64,000 nt of DNA from Trichomonas vaginalis G3 (taxonomy: Eukaryota; Parabasalia; Trichomonadida; Trichomonadidae), in assembly GCF_026262505.1 (NCBI RefSeq), contig NC_067206.1:15682205-15746204 (forward strand). The letters run 5' to 3'. Of the stretch, positions 10,145 through 18,891 are shown piece by piece (position 1 is the stretch's first letter; every line of letters begins with the position of its first letter). The position numbers were made by a program, and so were the translations under genes. The notes under the pieces are model-generated. The model searched no databases. It was not told where the DNA came from and saw only the letters and a list, made by a program, of their open reading frames with translations.

Positions 10145-10740
10145 AGTTAGTATCTAGTAATTGGGTACCAAGGGTCTACGCCCCTCGGAACCAAAATTAC
10201 TAGAATTTACAAAAACCATTTGACACGTAAAATACATTTGACATTTACAAAAAATAAAAAAATAATTTTTTAAAAAATAAACTTAAAAATTAACGTTAAA
10301 ATTTTTGACACTTTACAAAATAAAAAATAATTTTTTAAAAATAAACTTAAAAATTAACGTTAAAATTTTTGACACTTTACAAAATAAAAAATAATTTTAA
10401 AAAAATAAACTTTAAAAAATTAACGATAAAATTTTTGACACTTCACAAAATAAAAAAATAATTTTTTAAAAATAAACTTTAAAAAATTAACGTTAAATTT
10501 TTTGACACTTTACAAAATAAAAAATAATTTTTTAAAATAAACTTTAAAAAATTAACGTTAAAATTTTTTTATTTATTTTTTTATCATAGATTTTAACACC
10601 CAGAGTAAAAATAAAAAAATAATTTTTTTAAAATAAATTAACTCAAAAATTTTTTAATTTCTGTATATACTAAATTTTTCATAAATGATAAAATTAATTT
10701 TAGGGTAGAACTAACCCGATATCTAACCTCATTTCTAACC
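10145..10740. repeat. Polinton left terminal inverted repeat
   Basis: The terminus matches the inverted right end (43,253-43,574 plus 39,804-39,879). Between about 10,250 and 10,570 it holds five or so copies of a 60-bp AT-rich unit containing TTGACACTTTACAAAATAAA and AAAATTAACGTTAAAATTTT. The right end has fewer copies. The inner boundary is at GGTTAGAAATGAGG, near 10,740. Confidence 0.9.
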
Positions 10741-10833
10741 TTGTGAATTTTCAACAGTAAATATGCTGGCATGATTCAGGAATGTCATCGCTGCTGTCTT
10801 CAAACTCTTTTATAGATTCATACCATAAACGAG

Positions 10834-11073
10834 CTACGCGGCTTCATCTGATTTTTCGAATTCTTCTAATTTCTTCTTCAGTTCTGCTATGTTATCTTCA
10901 TATAATTTAATCTTTCTTAATATTCCATCTTTATTTAATGGCTGCTTAATTTTTCTAAATTGAACTCTACCATCTTTCATTTGATGAACATAAAAACCTT
11001 CTGGAATAGTTCCTGATTTAATGTATTCAACTAAAAACTTTTGTTTTGTTGCTTCAGTAATTTTAGTACTCAT
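10834..11073 (-). CDS. Small lysine-rich Polinton protein, unknown
   Basis: A 79-residue open frame is the first gene inside the left terminal repeat. It has a KDGRVQFRKIKQPL segment in the middle and ends in a predicted coiled coil (KIKLYEDNIAELKKKLEEFE). The start is the only good ATG, followed upstream by the AT-rich leader seen before other genes of this element. I do not recognise the family; a small DNA- or virion-associated protein is possible but unproven. Confidence 0.6.
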   Translation of the reverse strand: MSTKITEATKQKFLVEYIKSGTIPEGFYVHQMKDGRVQFRKIKQPLNKDGILRKIKLYEDNIAELKKKLEEFEKSDEAA

Positions 11074-11122
11074 TTTATTAAAAGTAAAAAATAAAAAATA
11101 TTTTTAAAATTAACTTTATTTT

Positions 11123-11335
11123 TTATCGTCGTCTTTTCCTTAATTCCTGCGGATCAACTAGGTCGGTTGAAGGTCTATTACTTTCTTTATAGTGTTTATA
11201 AAGTTTATAAGCCGCCATATGATAAGGATAATTAAACCATAAATACACTTTACCTAAAGTTTTCAATCAATTATATAAATCATTATTGTTAGGCGTTTCA
11301 GGTGGTGCAGGGTATTCGAGAACATCTCTAACCAT
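11123..11335 (-). pseudogene. Small Polinton gene remnant, unknown
   Basis: A short minus-strand coding trace starts MVRDVLEYPAPPETPNNN and includes LKTLGKVYLWFNYPYHMAAY and a basic end, KESNRPSTDLVDPQELRKRR. It sits between the 79-residue gene and the tail of the next gene and is not whole. The aromatic middle segment could be membrane-associated. Family not recognised. Confidence 0.45.
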
Positions 11336-11339
11336 TTAA

Positions 11340-12562
11340 TTACTTTAAAACTCTTGGTTTCTTTTTAGTTTTTAACAGTTTCTTTGCTTTTGCGATTTTA
11401 GCTAAAATATATCTTCGACCGTAATGGAACCAAGTAGTGTTGCATGCTAAGTTCGGTCAACGATAGAAATTGAGTGGAAATTAATCGTCGAGGAAGTACG
11501 ATTATGTAAAGTAAAAAAATGTTGTGGGATTTTTAATATTATATATTATTTTATAATAAAAATTTTTTGAGTCATTTTAAGAAGCACATATAATTTTTTG
11601 AATTTAAAAATTAAAGTAGTGTCAAACGAATTTATCACTTAATTTAATACTCAGATTTCTTAAAATTAATGAAAAAAGGTTTTCTGAGAACTTTTGAGAA
11701 TTGTTTTCAAATTCCATTATTGAAAATATATAGGTATTGTATGAAATTCAAACTCTATATTTATTAAAATTCTAAATTTTTAATAAAATAACTTTTCAGA
11801 GGAATATGATTTTGAATGGTTGATTAATAAGTATAAAAATGTCTACGATTTTAAGGAGGGAATTGTTCCTTATGAGGTATACATCATAACTATATACCTC
11901 ATAAGGAACAATTCCCTCTTGATATCCTGGATATTTTTGAATATATTTTTTAATTAAAGTTCTCAAAAGTATTATCAAAAGTGATTTTTTAAAAATATCT
12001 CCAATTAATTAACTAATTAAAAGTATTATATTTTTAAAATTAAATAGTTTTTCAATTTTTTTGAAGGAATTGAGATACTTCCCACGACAATAAAATTGAG
12101 AGGTTTACATTATGACTGATCTTAGCATGCAACATTAGAACCTCCTGTTTTAGGGTCAAAAGGTCTTCCATAACCGCCAGGGTCATATGGTGCGACTGCA
12201 GTTACTGGCGCTGGTGATGGTGGTGGCGCAGGTGCTGAATTAATCGGCGGCGCCTCAATTGGTGGATATTCTGGCTGTTTCTCCTTTTCTTTAAGTGAAT
12301 TTAATTTAAACTCTTCGCCATTCAACTGACCTTTAAAATCTTTTAGCTGCTTAGATATTTCATTATCTTCACCTAAAAGGTTTTGCGACTGGTCAGCAAC
12401 CCAGTTACCTAATTTCTTTAACTTTTCAGATTTTAATTTTCTGGCAGCAGCTCCCACAAGCATTCCAGCATTATTTTTTAAAGCTTTTGATACAGCTCCA
12501 CCAGTTAAACCGTCAATAGCTTTATAACCTCCATACAAAGCTGATAGTGTTGAAAATACCAT
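11340..12562 (-). pseudogene. Polinton proline-rich putative virion protein, split by an insertion
   Basis: The larger part (12125-12562) opens with a glycine/alanine-rich hydrophobic segment (STLSALYGGYKAIDGLTGG), then a basic helix (AARKLKSEKLKKLGNW) and a proline-rich linker (PPINSAPAPPPSPAPV). On the other side of the 677-bp insertion at 11448-12124, a strongly basic tail trace (FHYGRRYILAKIAKAKKLLK) runs to about 11,340. A hydrophobic head, proline linker and basic tail recall small membrane-active or core proteins of adenovirus-like virions, but I cannot name a family. It lies in a run of minus-strand genes with tiny gaps. Confidence 0.5.
11448..12124. mobile_element. 677-bp hairpin-bearing insertion in the Polinton
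   Basis: The insertion is bounded by GCATGC at 11442-11447 and 12125-12130. Short imperfect inverted ends TAAGTTCGGTCA and TAAGATCAGTCA sit just inside. It has no coding capacity. A near-perfect hairpin lies at 11857-11920, with arms starting GAGGGAATTGTTCCTTATGA and apex GAGGTATA/TATACCTC, the same kind of apex found in the other hairpin arrays. Family otherwise unassigned. Confidence 0.75.
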
Positions 12563-12763
12563 TTAATGCTTATTAAAATCATTTCTCATAATAATTAACT
12601 CATAAAATTTTTCATCGGAGCTAAACGTTAATGAAACTCTGACTTTTTCACCACTGAACCTCTTTATTAGTTCATTAATTCTATCAATTATATTAGCACA
12701 CTCACTTACATCATCAATGATAGTAATATCATCACAAATTATTTTTACATTTAACGACGTCAT
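12563..12763 (-). CDS. Small Polinton protein, unknown (66 aa)
   Basis: This frame directly abuts the 12,562 gene, suggesting shared transcription or very compact spacing. The sequence is soluble-looking with a beta-rich start (LNVKIICDDITIIDDVSEC) followed by a helix (IDRINELIKRFSGEKVRV). The ATG at the right end is preceded by an AT-rich leader. No family recognised. Confidence 0.5.
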   Translation of the reverse strand: MTSLNVKIICDDITIIDDVSECANIIDRINELIKRFSGEKVRVSLTFSSDEKFYELIIMRNDFNKH

Positions 12764-12790
12764 TTATTACAAATTAATTTCTTCTATTCT

Positions 12791-13069
12791 TTAAATAATT
12801 AATAAAAGACCTAATATGTGTGAGTGGTTCGCGGTTCCTTTCCTGTGTCGGGCTTGTTTGAATCGGTGTAGATTTTTCAGACCTGTTGGAATAAGATCAG
12901 CCCCGGCAGTTGAATTAATCGGTGTTCTATATAAATTTCTATATAAATATGGTCCCGCTACAGCACCCGCAGCTAATAAAAGACCTACAGGAATTACAAT
13001 TCTATTATAGTTCCGCGGTTTAGGGTCTTCATCAAAACTAGCCCATGCGCTTTCAGTCGTTGAACTCAT
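12791..13069 (-). CDS. Polinton single-pass membrane protein (92 aa)
   Basis: The protein has a polar N-terminus, a clear hydrophobic segment VIPVGLLLAAGAVAGPYLY at about residues 26-44, then a basic, arginine-rich stretch (RNLYRTP, HRFKQARHRKG) and a hydrophobic end. By the positive-inside rule the C-terminal side would face the cytoplasm or virion core. It sits among minus-strand genes that otherwise look structural, so a virion or membrane-associated role is possible. Not recognised by family. Confidence 0.6.
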   Translation of the reverse strand: MSSTTESAWASFDEDPKPRNYNRIVIPVGLLLAAGAVAGPYLYRNLYRTPINSTAGADLIPTGLKNLHRFKQARHRKGTANHSHILGLLLII

Positions 13070-13173
13070 TTATATATAATTAAATTTTAATAAGCGATTA
13101 ATATGAGTTCGATAATAATGCTATCTTTTCTGTCATCAGGAAGGACAATATCTTTTAGGCTCGATGGTTCAAC

Positions 13174-13977
13174 TCATTTTATATTAAATTTATTAACATA
13201 ATTAGTTATTGAATAATGCTTCGGCGGAGAATATAAACAGTTTGATAAACATAAAATAGAATCTTCAGCGAATTCACTTATACTTGATTTAATGATTGCC
13301 GCTTCTCTGGACCAAACACCATTAAATGAAATTGATGTTAATAAATAATCATCATTTTTAATGGAAATTGATTTTGGTAAGTACTCCAGGAGGTCATTTA
13401 ATGTTATCTGTTCTGCTCCGAACCGAGCAAATCGATAAAAGCATTCATCATTATTAATTCCTGTAATCTCTTGAAAATTTTTATTCGTGTATACATTTTC
13501 AATCTCATCACCGACAGCGCTATCTTTTACATCAAATATGAAACCAGCTTTTGAGTTTGAATTAACACGAAATTCTATTGAATTAGTTTCAAAACTATAA
13601 AACATATCAACTTCATTAGGTTGAGGATATCCGGCACCTTTTAACTGTTCAATAAGAACCGATTTAATCTTTTTATTAAATGCTGTCATATCATCACCCG
13701 TGTCTAAATCTATATAAATCTGTAAATCATATTGATGATTATCTCTTATTATTCCAAAGTTATATAATTCAATGGTTCGTCCTGCAGGAATGGTTTTTAT
13801 CTGTCTTATTTCAATTGCTTTTTCCCCAGTGTTATAGTCAACCCAGTGTTTAGGGTATTCATAAATGTATTCACCATTGATTATTTTAAACGGTTGTGAA
13901 AATATGTGCTCATAATAGATTTTAATACTTTTATCATTAAAACCGGGAACGGTATTAATAAAATTTCTGACTTGCAT
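13174..13977 (-). CDS. Polinton putative structural protein (267 aa)
   Basis: An intact 267-residue frame is transcribed away from the packaging ATPase, with only 16 AT-rich bases between the two start codons. The composition is beta-rich (IELYNFGIIRDNHQYDLQIY, SIEFRVNSNSKAGFIFDVKD) with no membrane segment or catalytic motif. Proteins of similar size and texture lie at 15820 and 38891 in this element. Minor capsid or penton-like jelly-roll proteins are expected near an ATPase in Polintons, and one of these three is the best candidate. The specific assignment is inference. Confidence 0.5.
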   Translation of the reverse strand: MQVRNFINTVPGFNDKSIKIYYEHIFSQPFKIINGEYIYEYPKHWVDYNTGEKAIEIRQIKTIPAGRTIELYNFGIIRDNHQYDLQIYIDLDTGDDMTAFNKKIKSVLIEQLKGAGYPQPNEVDMFYSFETNSIEFRVNSNSKAGFIFDVKDSAVGDEIENVYTNKNFQEITGINNDECFYRFARFGAEQITLNDLLEYLPKSISIKNDDYLLTSISFNGVWSREAAIIKSSISEFAEDSILCLSNCLYSPPKHYSITNYVNKFNIK

Positions 13978-13993
13978 TTTTAATTATAATAAA
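13978..13993. promoter_or_regulatory. Compact divergent promoter, ATPase side
   Basis: Only 16 AT-rich bases (TTTAATTATAATAAA core) separate the start codons of the 13174-13977 gene and the ATPase. Similar 20-35 bp gaps occur at 15159-15193 and before the 16599/16620 pair. Transcripts must have almost no leader, as is typical of parabasalids. The shared core is TTTTTAT or TTATAAT close to the ATG. Confidence 0.5.
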
Positions 13994-14880
13994 ATGAAAC
14001 ATTTATTTGAAGAAGTAGATGAAAAAATGAATGAAAAATCTGATAAACTCAATAGTTCATTAATTCTTCCCTTCAGTAAGGATTATCAGTTCTGTTCAAA
14101 CGGTGTGTATTTCTATTGCGGAAAATGGGTTCGGGAAAGACTTTTAATTTAATTCGTCATATTTTAATTACTGAACGGTTAGGCTCTGATTCTTATTATG
14201 ACCAAATCATTATATCAGCAACTTCAGATTCAATGGATTCAACAGCGAAGACGTTTATGAGTAAAGTTCAGGCATCAGTAATTAAAGTTCCAGATAGCGA
14301 ATTAATTTCTTTTCTTCAACGATATATAAGAAGAAAGAAGAAATATTATGCAATAGTTGAATTCATACAATCTGGCATGCAAAAGACCTCGGAAGAAATG
14401 GAAAGAATTATTGATAAATATCATTTGAGACAGCAGGATGGTTCATATGATATGAAACAATTGACAAACTACATTCTCTCAAAACTTTCAAAATATCCTT
14501 TTAAAAAATATCCATCAAACACTTTATTAGTTTGTGATGATTTCGCTGGTAAAGGTTTAGTTTCAAAACCAGATTCACCATTAGCTAATTTAATAACGAA
14601 AGTCAGACATTACCACATGACTGTTGCAATACTTATGCAGACGTGGAGGTTTTTAGCTTTAAACATTAAACGTCTCATTACTGATTTCGTTATATTTCAA
14701 GGTTTCTCAAAATACGATATAGAATTAATTTGGAAGCAATCAGGTATAACATTACCTTTTGATGAAATCTGGGATGCTTATAAATCACTCATTTCACCAC
14801 GTTCATATTTAGAAATTCATATAATGACTAATACAATTAATGTTAAAAATATACCTTGGGAAAGACCAACATTATTTTAA
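13994..14880 (+). pseudogene. FtsK/HerA-type genome-packaging ATPase (A32-like)
   Basis: In Polintons and NCLDVs this ATPase pumps DNA into capsids. The long open part (14116-14880) has a Walker A, KMGSGKTFNLIRH, and a Walker B, TLLVCDDFAGKG, at about residues 138-149 of that frame. A sensor-like glutamine, ILMQTWRFL, follows, as in A32-family enzymes. Coding similarity begins near 13994 (MKHLFEEVDEKMNEKSDKL). Size and motif order match the family. It is divergent to the 13174-13977 gene across a 16-bp promoter gap. The region is not whole as it stands. Confidence 0.85.
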
Positions 14881-15158
14881 AGCTTTATTTTTAGATGAGG
14901 TGTTGTGAATAGATTCCATCCATCTCTATCACCATTTCTGTTTATATTTTTGGTGTCATTCATGTCCACACTTTCTGGATTAGTTAGTTTTTGAGGATAA
15001 AAATTAGAATAACTGTTTTTAATCGATGGTGCTTCACCTTTTAACGCATAAACTCTATTACTTTCTGCATCTTTATAAACTGCGCCCGTTTCAGTGAATT
15101 CAACAAGATTTTCATTTTCAAGTTTCACGTTTAAACCTTTATCAAAGATATTATTCAT
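14877..15158 (-). CDS. Small Polinton protein, unknown (93 aa)
   Basis: A minus-strand frame overlaps the ATPase stop by four bases and faces the next plus-strand gene across 35 bp. It is polar with two short beta-like segments (LNVKLENENLVEFTETGAVY and NRVYALKGEAPSI) and no membrane segment. No family recognised. Confidence 0.5.
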   Translation of the reverse strand: MNNIFDKGLNVKLENENLVEFTETGAVYKDAESNRVYALKGEAPSIKNSYSNFYPQKLTNPESVDMNDTKNINRNGDRDGWNLFTTPHLKIKL

Positions 15159-15193
15159 TTTTATAGTAATAAAAGGTTTTTATTATCTAGAAA
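15159..15193. promoter_or_regulatory. Compact divergent promoter
   Basis: A 35-bp gap between divergent starts holds TTTTTATAGTAATAAAAGGT and TTTTTATTATCTAGAAA. TTTTTAT lies within 20 bases of both start codons, as at other genes of this element. Confidence 0.45.
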
Positions 15194-15811
15194 ATGAGAA
15201 GTAAATCCATCTTAGCCGGTGCAGTGAATGTTCCTATTGAACCGACGTCGAATGTTGATTCAAGAACGACAAATAATATTATAATCAAAAATTACAACTC
15301 CGAAAACTTGAAAGATAAAGAACCAGAACTTAAGTCGGTTAATTTAAACACAGCTTCAAACGCAAACGCTAACAGTGAAGTAAAGTTAGAATATCCACCT
15401 CCATTAGAGCCCATAATTTCATGTGAAGCTCAAGATAACCCATATTCAACTATTCAAACAAATCCTTCAGATAACGTAGACCATTCCCTCCTTAATTTAT
15501 ACCAAACAATATTACTCAAAGACGATAAGAAGCTTTTGACAAATCTTATTAGTAAGAATCAAATAATTTTAACAAAGGAGGATTTAGAAAATGTTATATC
15601 AAGAATAACAGGGAAACAGTGCGTTATTGATTATCTCGACCCCAAAATCGAATGTTGCGGTCAAATACCAGTATTCATGAAAATCGGTAATATTAGAATA
15701 ATCGAAACACCAGGAACTACAGGAGTTGAGTTTAAGTATAAATATTCGAATGAATATACAAAACTTTCAACAGAATATAAACTCTGCTTGAAATATGTTT
15801 TAACGAATTAA
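15194..15811 (+). CDS. Polinton protein with disordered N-terminus (205 aa)
   Basis: The first half is asparagine/serine-rich and probably disordered (TNNIIIKNYNSENLKDKEPE, NTASNANANSEV). The second half looks folded, with a helix (LLKDDKKLLTNLISKNQIIL) and a cysteine pair (IECCGQIPVFMKIGNIRII). The start follows the AT-rich divergent promoter shared with 15158. Function unknown; its position between the ATPase and the fibre gene suggests a virion role. Confidence 0.5.
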   Translation: MRSKSILAGAVNVPIEPTSNVDSRTTNNIIIKNYNSENLKDKEPELKSVNLNTASNANANSEVKLEYPPPLEPIISCEAQDNPYSTIQTNPSDNVDHSLLNLYQTILLKDDKKLLTNLISKNQIILTKEDLENVISRITGKQCVIDYLDPKIECCGQIPVFMKIGNIRIIETPGTTGVEFKYKYSNEYTKLSTEYKLCLKYVLTN

Positions 15812-15819
15812 TTTAAGAT

Positions 15820-16599
15820 TTATATTTTTATATCTGGTTCATCATCTAGTCCATTAGCTCTTATATTAGACCAAAAATCAACTTCTAGAGTCATCTGCAC
15901 AGGAGCTTTAATTTCAATTGGTTCGCCTTGAAAATCTACTAATCTAAATGTCATATCTTTTAAATGGTGTGGTTGAATTCGAACCCATTTTCCTTCGTGC
16001 CTTAATAAAATCGGGAAATTAGGCATGAATACATAATTAACGGCGTAACAGAACAATTTATATTCTATAACAGAATTTTTATTATTAACTTCTGAAATTC
16101 CTGTTACATTACTTATTTTTGATTCAACATATAAACAGTTTCCAGAACATATGTAGGGTGCAGATTTCATTTCAATTATATATTTCTGATTTTCAATAGA
16201 AGATTTTAATGGTAATTCTTGATGATAAGCACCTAATAATAAACGTGCTCGATGAGTCATATCAGTAATTTTAAATTCTTTTTCGGAACTAAATTTTATA
16301 ATTCCTGAATCAGTTAATTCACAGTTAATTCCTCCATTAAATTTTTCATCAATGAGATCCTGAATCTTTTTCTCTAACGTATCAATATCATATTTATTTC
16401 TTGCTTTAAAATGAATTTCAGTTCTAATACCATCAATTTCAAATGTAATGAAATCGTTAGTATCTGTTATAACAAATGAAGCGATTGTGCTAAAATCAAG
16501 AACTCTGAAAGCTAGTGGTTCATTCTGAAGACCAAGGTTAGTTTGTAATTTTAATGTCCCGTAATCATTAGGATCAGTACTTTGCAAATAGAACAACAT
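15820..16599 (-). CDS. Polinton putative minor capsid protein (259 aa)
   Basis: An intact minus-strand frame, divergent to the fibre gene across about 20 AT-rich bases. It has alternating beta strands (FITFEIDGIRTEIHFKARNK, FRLVDFQGEPIEIKAPVQMT) and ends LEVDFWSNIRANGLDDEPDI. The texture is that of a jelly-roll or penton-like virion protein, and it resembles the 39027-39728 product in having a long run of beta strands near its end. No catalytic motif or membrane segment. Assignment as minor capsid is inference from size, position and composition. Confidence 0.5.
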   Translation of the reverse strand: MLFYLQSTDPNDYGTLKLQTNLGLQNEPLAFRVLDFSTIASFVITDTNDFITFEIDGIRTEIHFKARNKYDIDTLEKKIQDLIDEKFNGGINCELTDSGIIKFSSEKEFKITDMTHRARLLLGAYHQELPLKSSIENQKYIIEMKSAPYICSGNCLYVESKISNVTGISEVNNKNSVIEYKLFCYAVNYVFMPNFPILLRHEGKWVRIQPHHLKDMTFRLVDFQGEPIEIKAPVQMTLEVDFWSNIRANGLDDEPDIKI

Positions 16600-16670
16600 T
16601 TTTATTATAATTAAAAATATGAGTATATCCGCATATTCTTATGAAGCTGATAGGGCGAAAAGATTAATTT

Positions 16671-18323
16671 TTGGTTCATACACGTTTTCATTTGAATGAT
16701 GAGCATTTAATAATCACTGACGGAAAAACTGAACATTATATCTCATGGAAAGAATATGAAAAATTCATTCCAATATTAACGCCATGCACAATGCCTTTCA
16801 TAAAGGATGGTGAAATTATTGAAAAAGATAATACAACGGTTTATAGGTCTGTTTATGAAGCATTAGAATATATGTTGAATTATAATCCCGAAAGATTTGA
16901 CCCAAGCACTACGCCATGTGCAATGCCCTTTATTAAGGATGGTGAAATTGTAAGGGTTCCGAATTCAACGGTTTATACAGCTGTTCAAAACAGTTTACAA
17001 AACATTTTAGCGAATATCTTTAATTCAGAAACTACAGAAATAAAATTACCGTATATAACAGATGCTAAAGAAATTAAATCAAAAACAACAACATTATTTG
17101 CATCACTTAATGATTTAATGACTTATATAATTAATACTCCCCAGCCGACTACGGCATTTGATCCAAACTCGACGGTTTGCAGCGTACCTTTCATTAAGTC
17201 GCAAAGCGACCAGGGCGAAGCCAACGATGCTTCAGTAATTGAATTAAGGGATTCAACAGTAAATGAATCATTAAAGGCTTCATTAATGAAAATCATTGAT
17301 TTTAACTCATTCATGAATACATATAATTCATTCATTAATGTTTCATACACTTCTAAAGAAGGTGAGCCAAAAACTATTGATAAAGCGGTGTATGAAATAA
17401 AAGCATCAATGACGAAATTGAATTCGTTAACTTTTGACGGTGATAGTTCCGTTAACAGCATGACATCAGGAAAAACGATTTTAACCAAAGAATATTTAAA
17501 ATCTCATGTTAGTGAGTTCGTTGAAATTGAAAAAGAAGGTGGAATTAAGTTCGATCCACTGGGTTTCATTTTCGACTTAGCGAATGCGGGTGTTAGTTTT
17601 GCAGAATGGACAACTATACAGAGTGAGATAAATGCAATATGGACGTTTTTGGGGTCAAAAGCGGGAATGGGAGAGCTTGTAGATGCTGCAAGAACATTAG
17701 GTGAAACGGGAAATTTTGTAGATGGTTTTAAGAGACTTGTTTCAAATGTTTTAACAAACACAAAGAAATTATTTAGATATACCGTACATAACGGACAGAT
17801 TTTCGAACAGGTAGCAACAAACCCTCCGGTTATGGCTGCGTTGATGATGGCTAGAGACATAAACGAAGAGGAAGAAACAGGAGAACCAAAGGATACGGGT
17901 CAGGTTATTCGAGACATTAAAAACGTGTATCCTGAAGTTATTGATTTATTTAGAGGTGTTAATGATTCGATTTCAAATCATTCTATAACCCTTGATGAAG
18001 AGAATAAATTAACAGATTATATATTCGTCATTATTGCAGAACTAATGAAGAGAATAAATGAAAAAGGTATTGATGATATAATTAATGTCAGCGATGTAAT
18101 GATGAAACGAAATTTTGACTCATTATTTACAGAACCGAAAACAGAATATAGTCTTTATGATGTAATTACTGAATTAATGAAAAAGATTAATGATAATAAG
18201 AGTTCTGGCGGAAGAGTTGAATTAGAAGTGAATGATGTTAATGAGAAATTAGATAATAAAGCAGATAAAGACCATATTCATTATATAAGTTCAGATGAAC
18301 AGATTAGAGATGTGAAAACTTAA
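16671..18323 (+). pseudogene. Phage-type fibre protein, stalk part
   Basis: A long repetitive protein sits downstream of the divergent AT-rich promoter; coding may start near 16620. It has about four imperfect repeats of 45-60 residues built on PCAMPFIKDGEIV followed by NSTVYTAVQNSLQNI. A helical middle follows (FIFDLANAGVSFAEWTTIQS), then NDVNEKLDNKADKDHIHYIS. KADxxHxH is the metal-binding stalk motif of trimeric phage tail fibres. A hAT transposon (about 18325-21405) separates this from the remaining stalk and tip at 21412-22898. Fibre proteins of this type bind the surface of a target cell. Confidence 0.7.
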
Positions 18324-18396
18324 ATTTTATAATCCCTGGGATGCACTTTCTTCGATTTTTTTTAAATTTTTGGGATAAATTTTGACATCTTTTTTT

Positions 18397-18500
18397 TGCT
18401 GGCGACCTCCCCCCGTTCACAAAAAAAATATCGAGCGAAGGGGGGTCGCCAGCAAAAATCGAAAATTTTTTTGGTGAACGGGGGGTTGCCAGCGAGAACC
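18397..18500. repeat. GC-rich palindrome near the hAT end
   Basis: The arm GCTGGCGACCTCCCCCC is followed by its near complement GGGGGGTCGCCAGC. A third related arm (GGTGAACGGGGGGTTGCCAGC, shortened by one base when read from GTGAAC) comes after. It may be a subterminal binding site for the hAT transposase, but nothing in the sequence proves that. Confidence 0.8.
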
Positions 18501-18540
18501 TTAAAAATAAACTTCAGAAAAAAATCTAAAAAGAAAAAAA

Positions 18541-18625
18541 GCGAAAAGGCCCCGGAGTCGAACTGGGGAACTTAAGGCTTATACTATGACTCTTACCACT
18601 GAACTATATTATCTGTGGATCGGTG
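18541..18625 (-). pseudogene. tRNA-like segment, probably a tRNA pseudogene
   Basis: On the minus strand this reads with a good D-arm (TAGTTCAGTGGTAAGAGT) and a good T-arm (CCCAGTTCGACTCCGGG, loop TTCGACT), that is, both internal RNA polymerase III promoter boxes. A T-run follows soon after (TTTTCGCTTTTTTT). The anticodon arm does not pair, and the acceptor strands (AGATAAT against GCCTTTT) are not complementary, so it should not fold as a working tRNA. It could be a tRNA pseudogene or a tRNA-derived promoter inside the transposon. Confidence 0.6.
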
Positions 18626-18891
18626 CTTTATAAATTGTAAATATAAAGATTATCATAACGAATTAAAATGTAAAATAATAAATATTACTCTTATATATTA
18701 TTAGATTTTAAATTACAAAATAATAATAACAAAAAAAATATTCATGACCGGAGGTTTTAATTAATGTTTAATGAAAGAGAACGATTCATTATAAATTATT
18801 GAATGTTAAATTGTTGTAAAAACACATTGAAATATTTGTGAAGAAAATGGCTATTTAATATTGAAAAATAAATAATAACAAAATGTTTATT

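Noticed and set aside
8391-10157. 588-residue proline-rich protein as a real gene
   Set aside because: It is a hAT fragment running into a minisatellite. The frames are equally open in other registers, and the end is better coding in another frame.
18541-18625. Functional tRNA gene
   Set aside because: The D- and T-arms are good, but the anticodon arm does not pair and the acceptor strands are not complementary.
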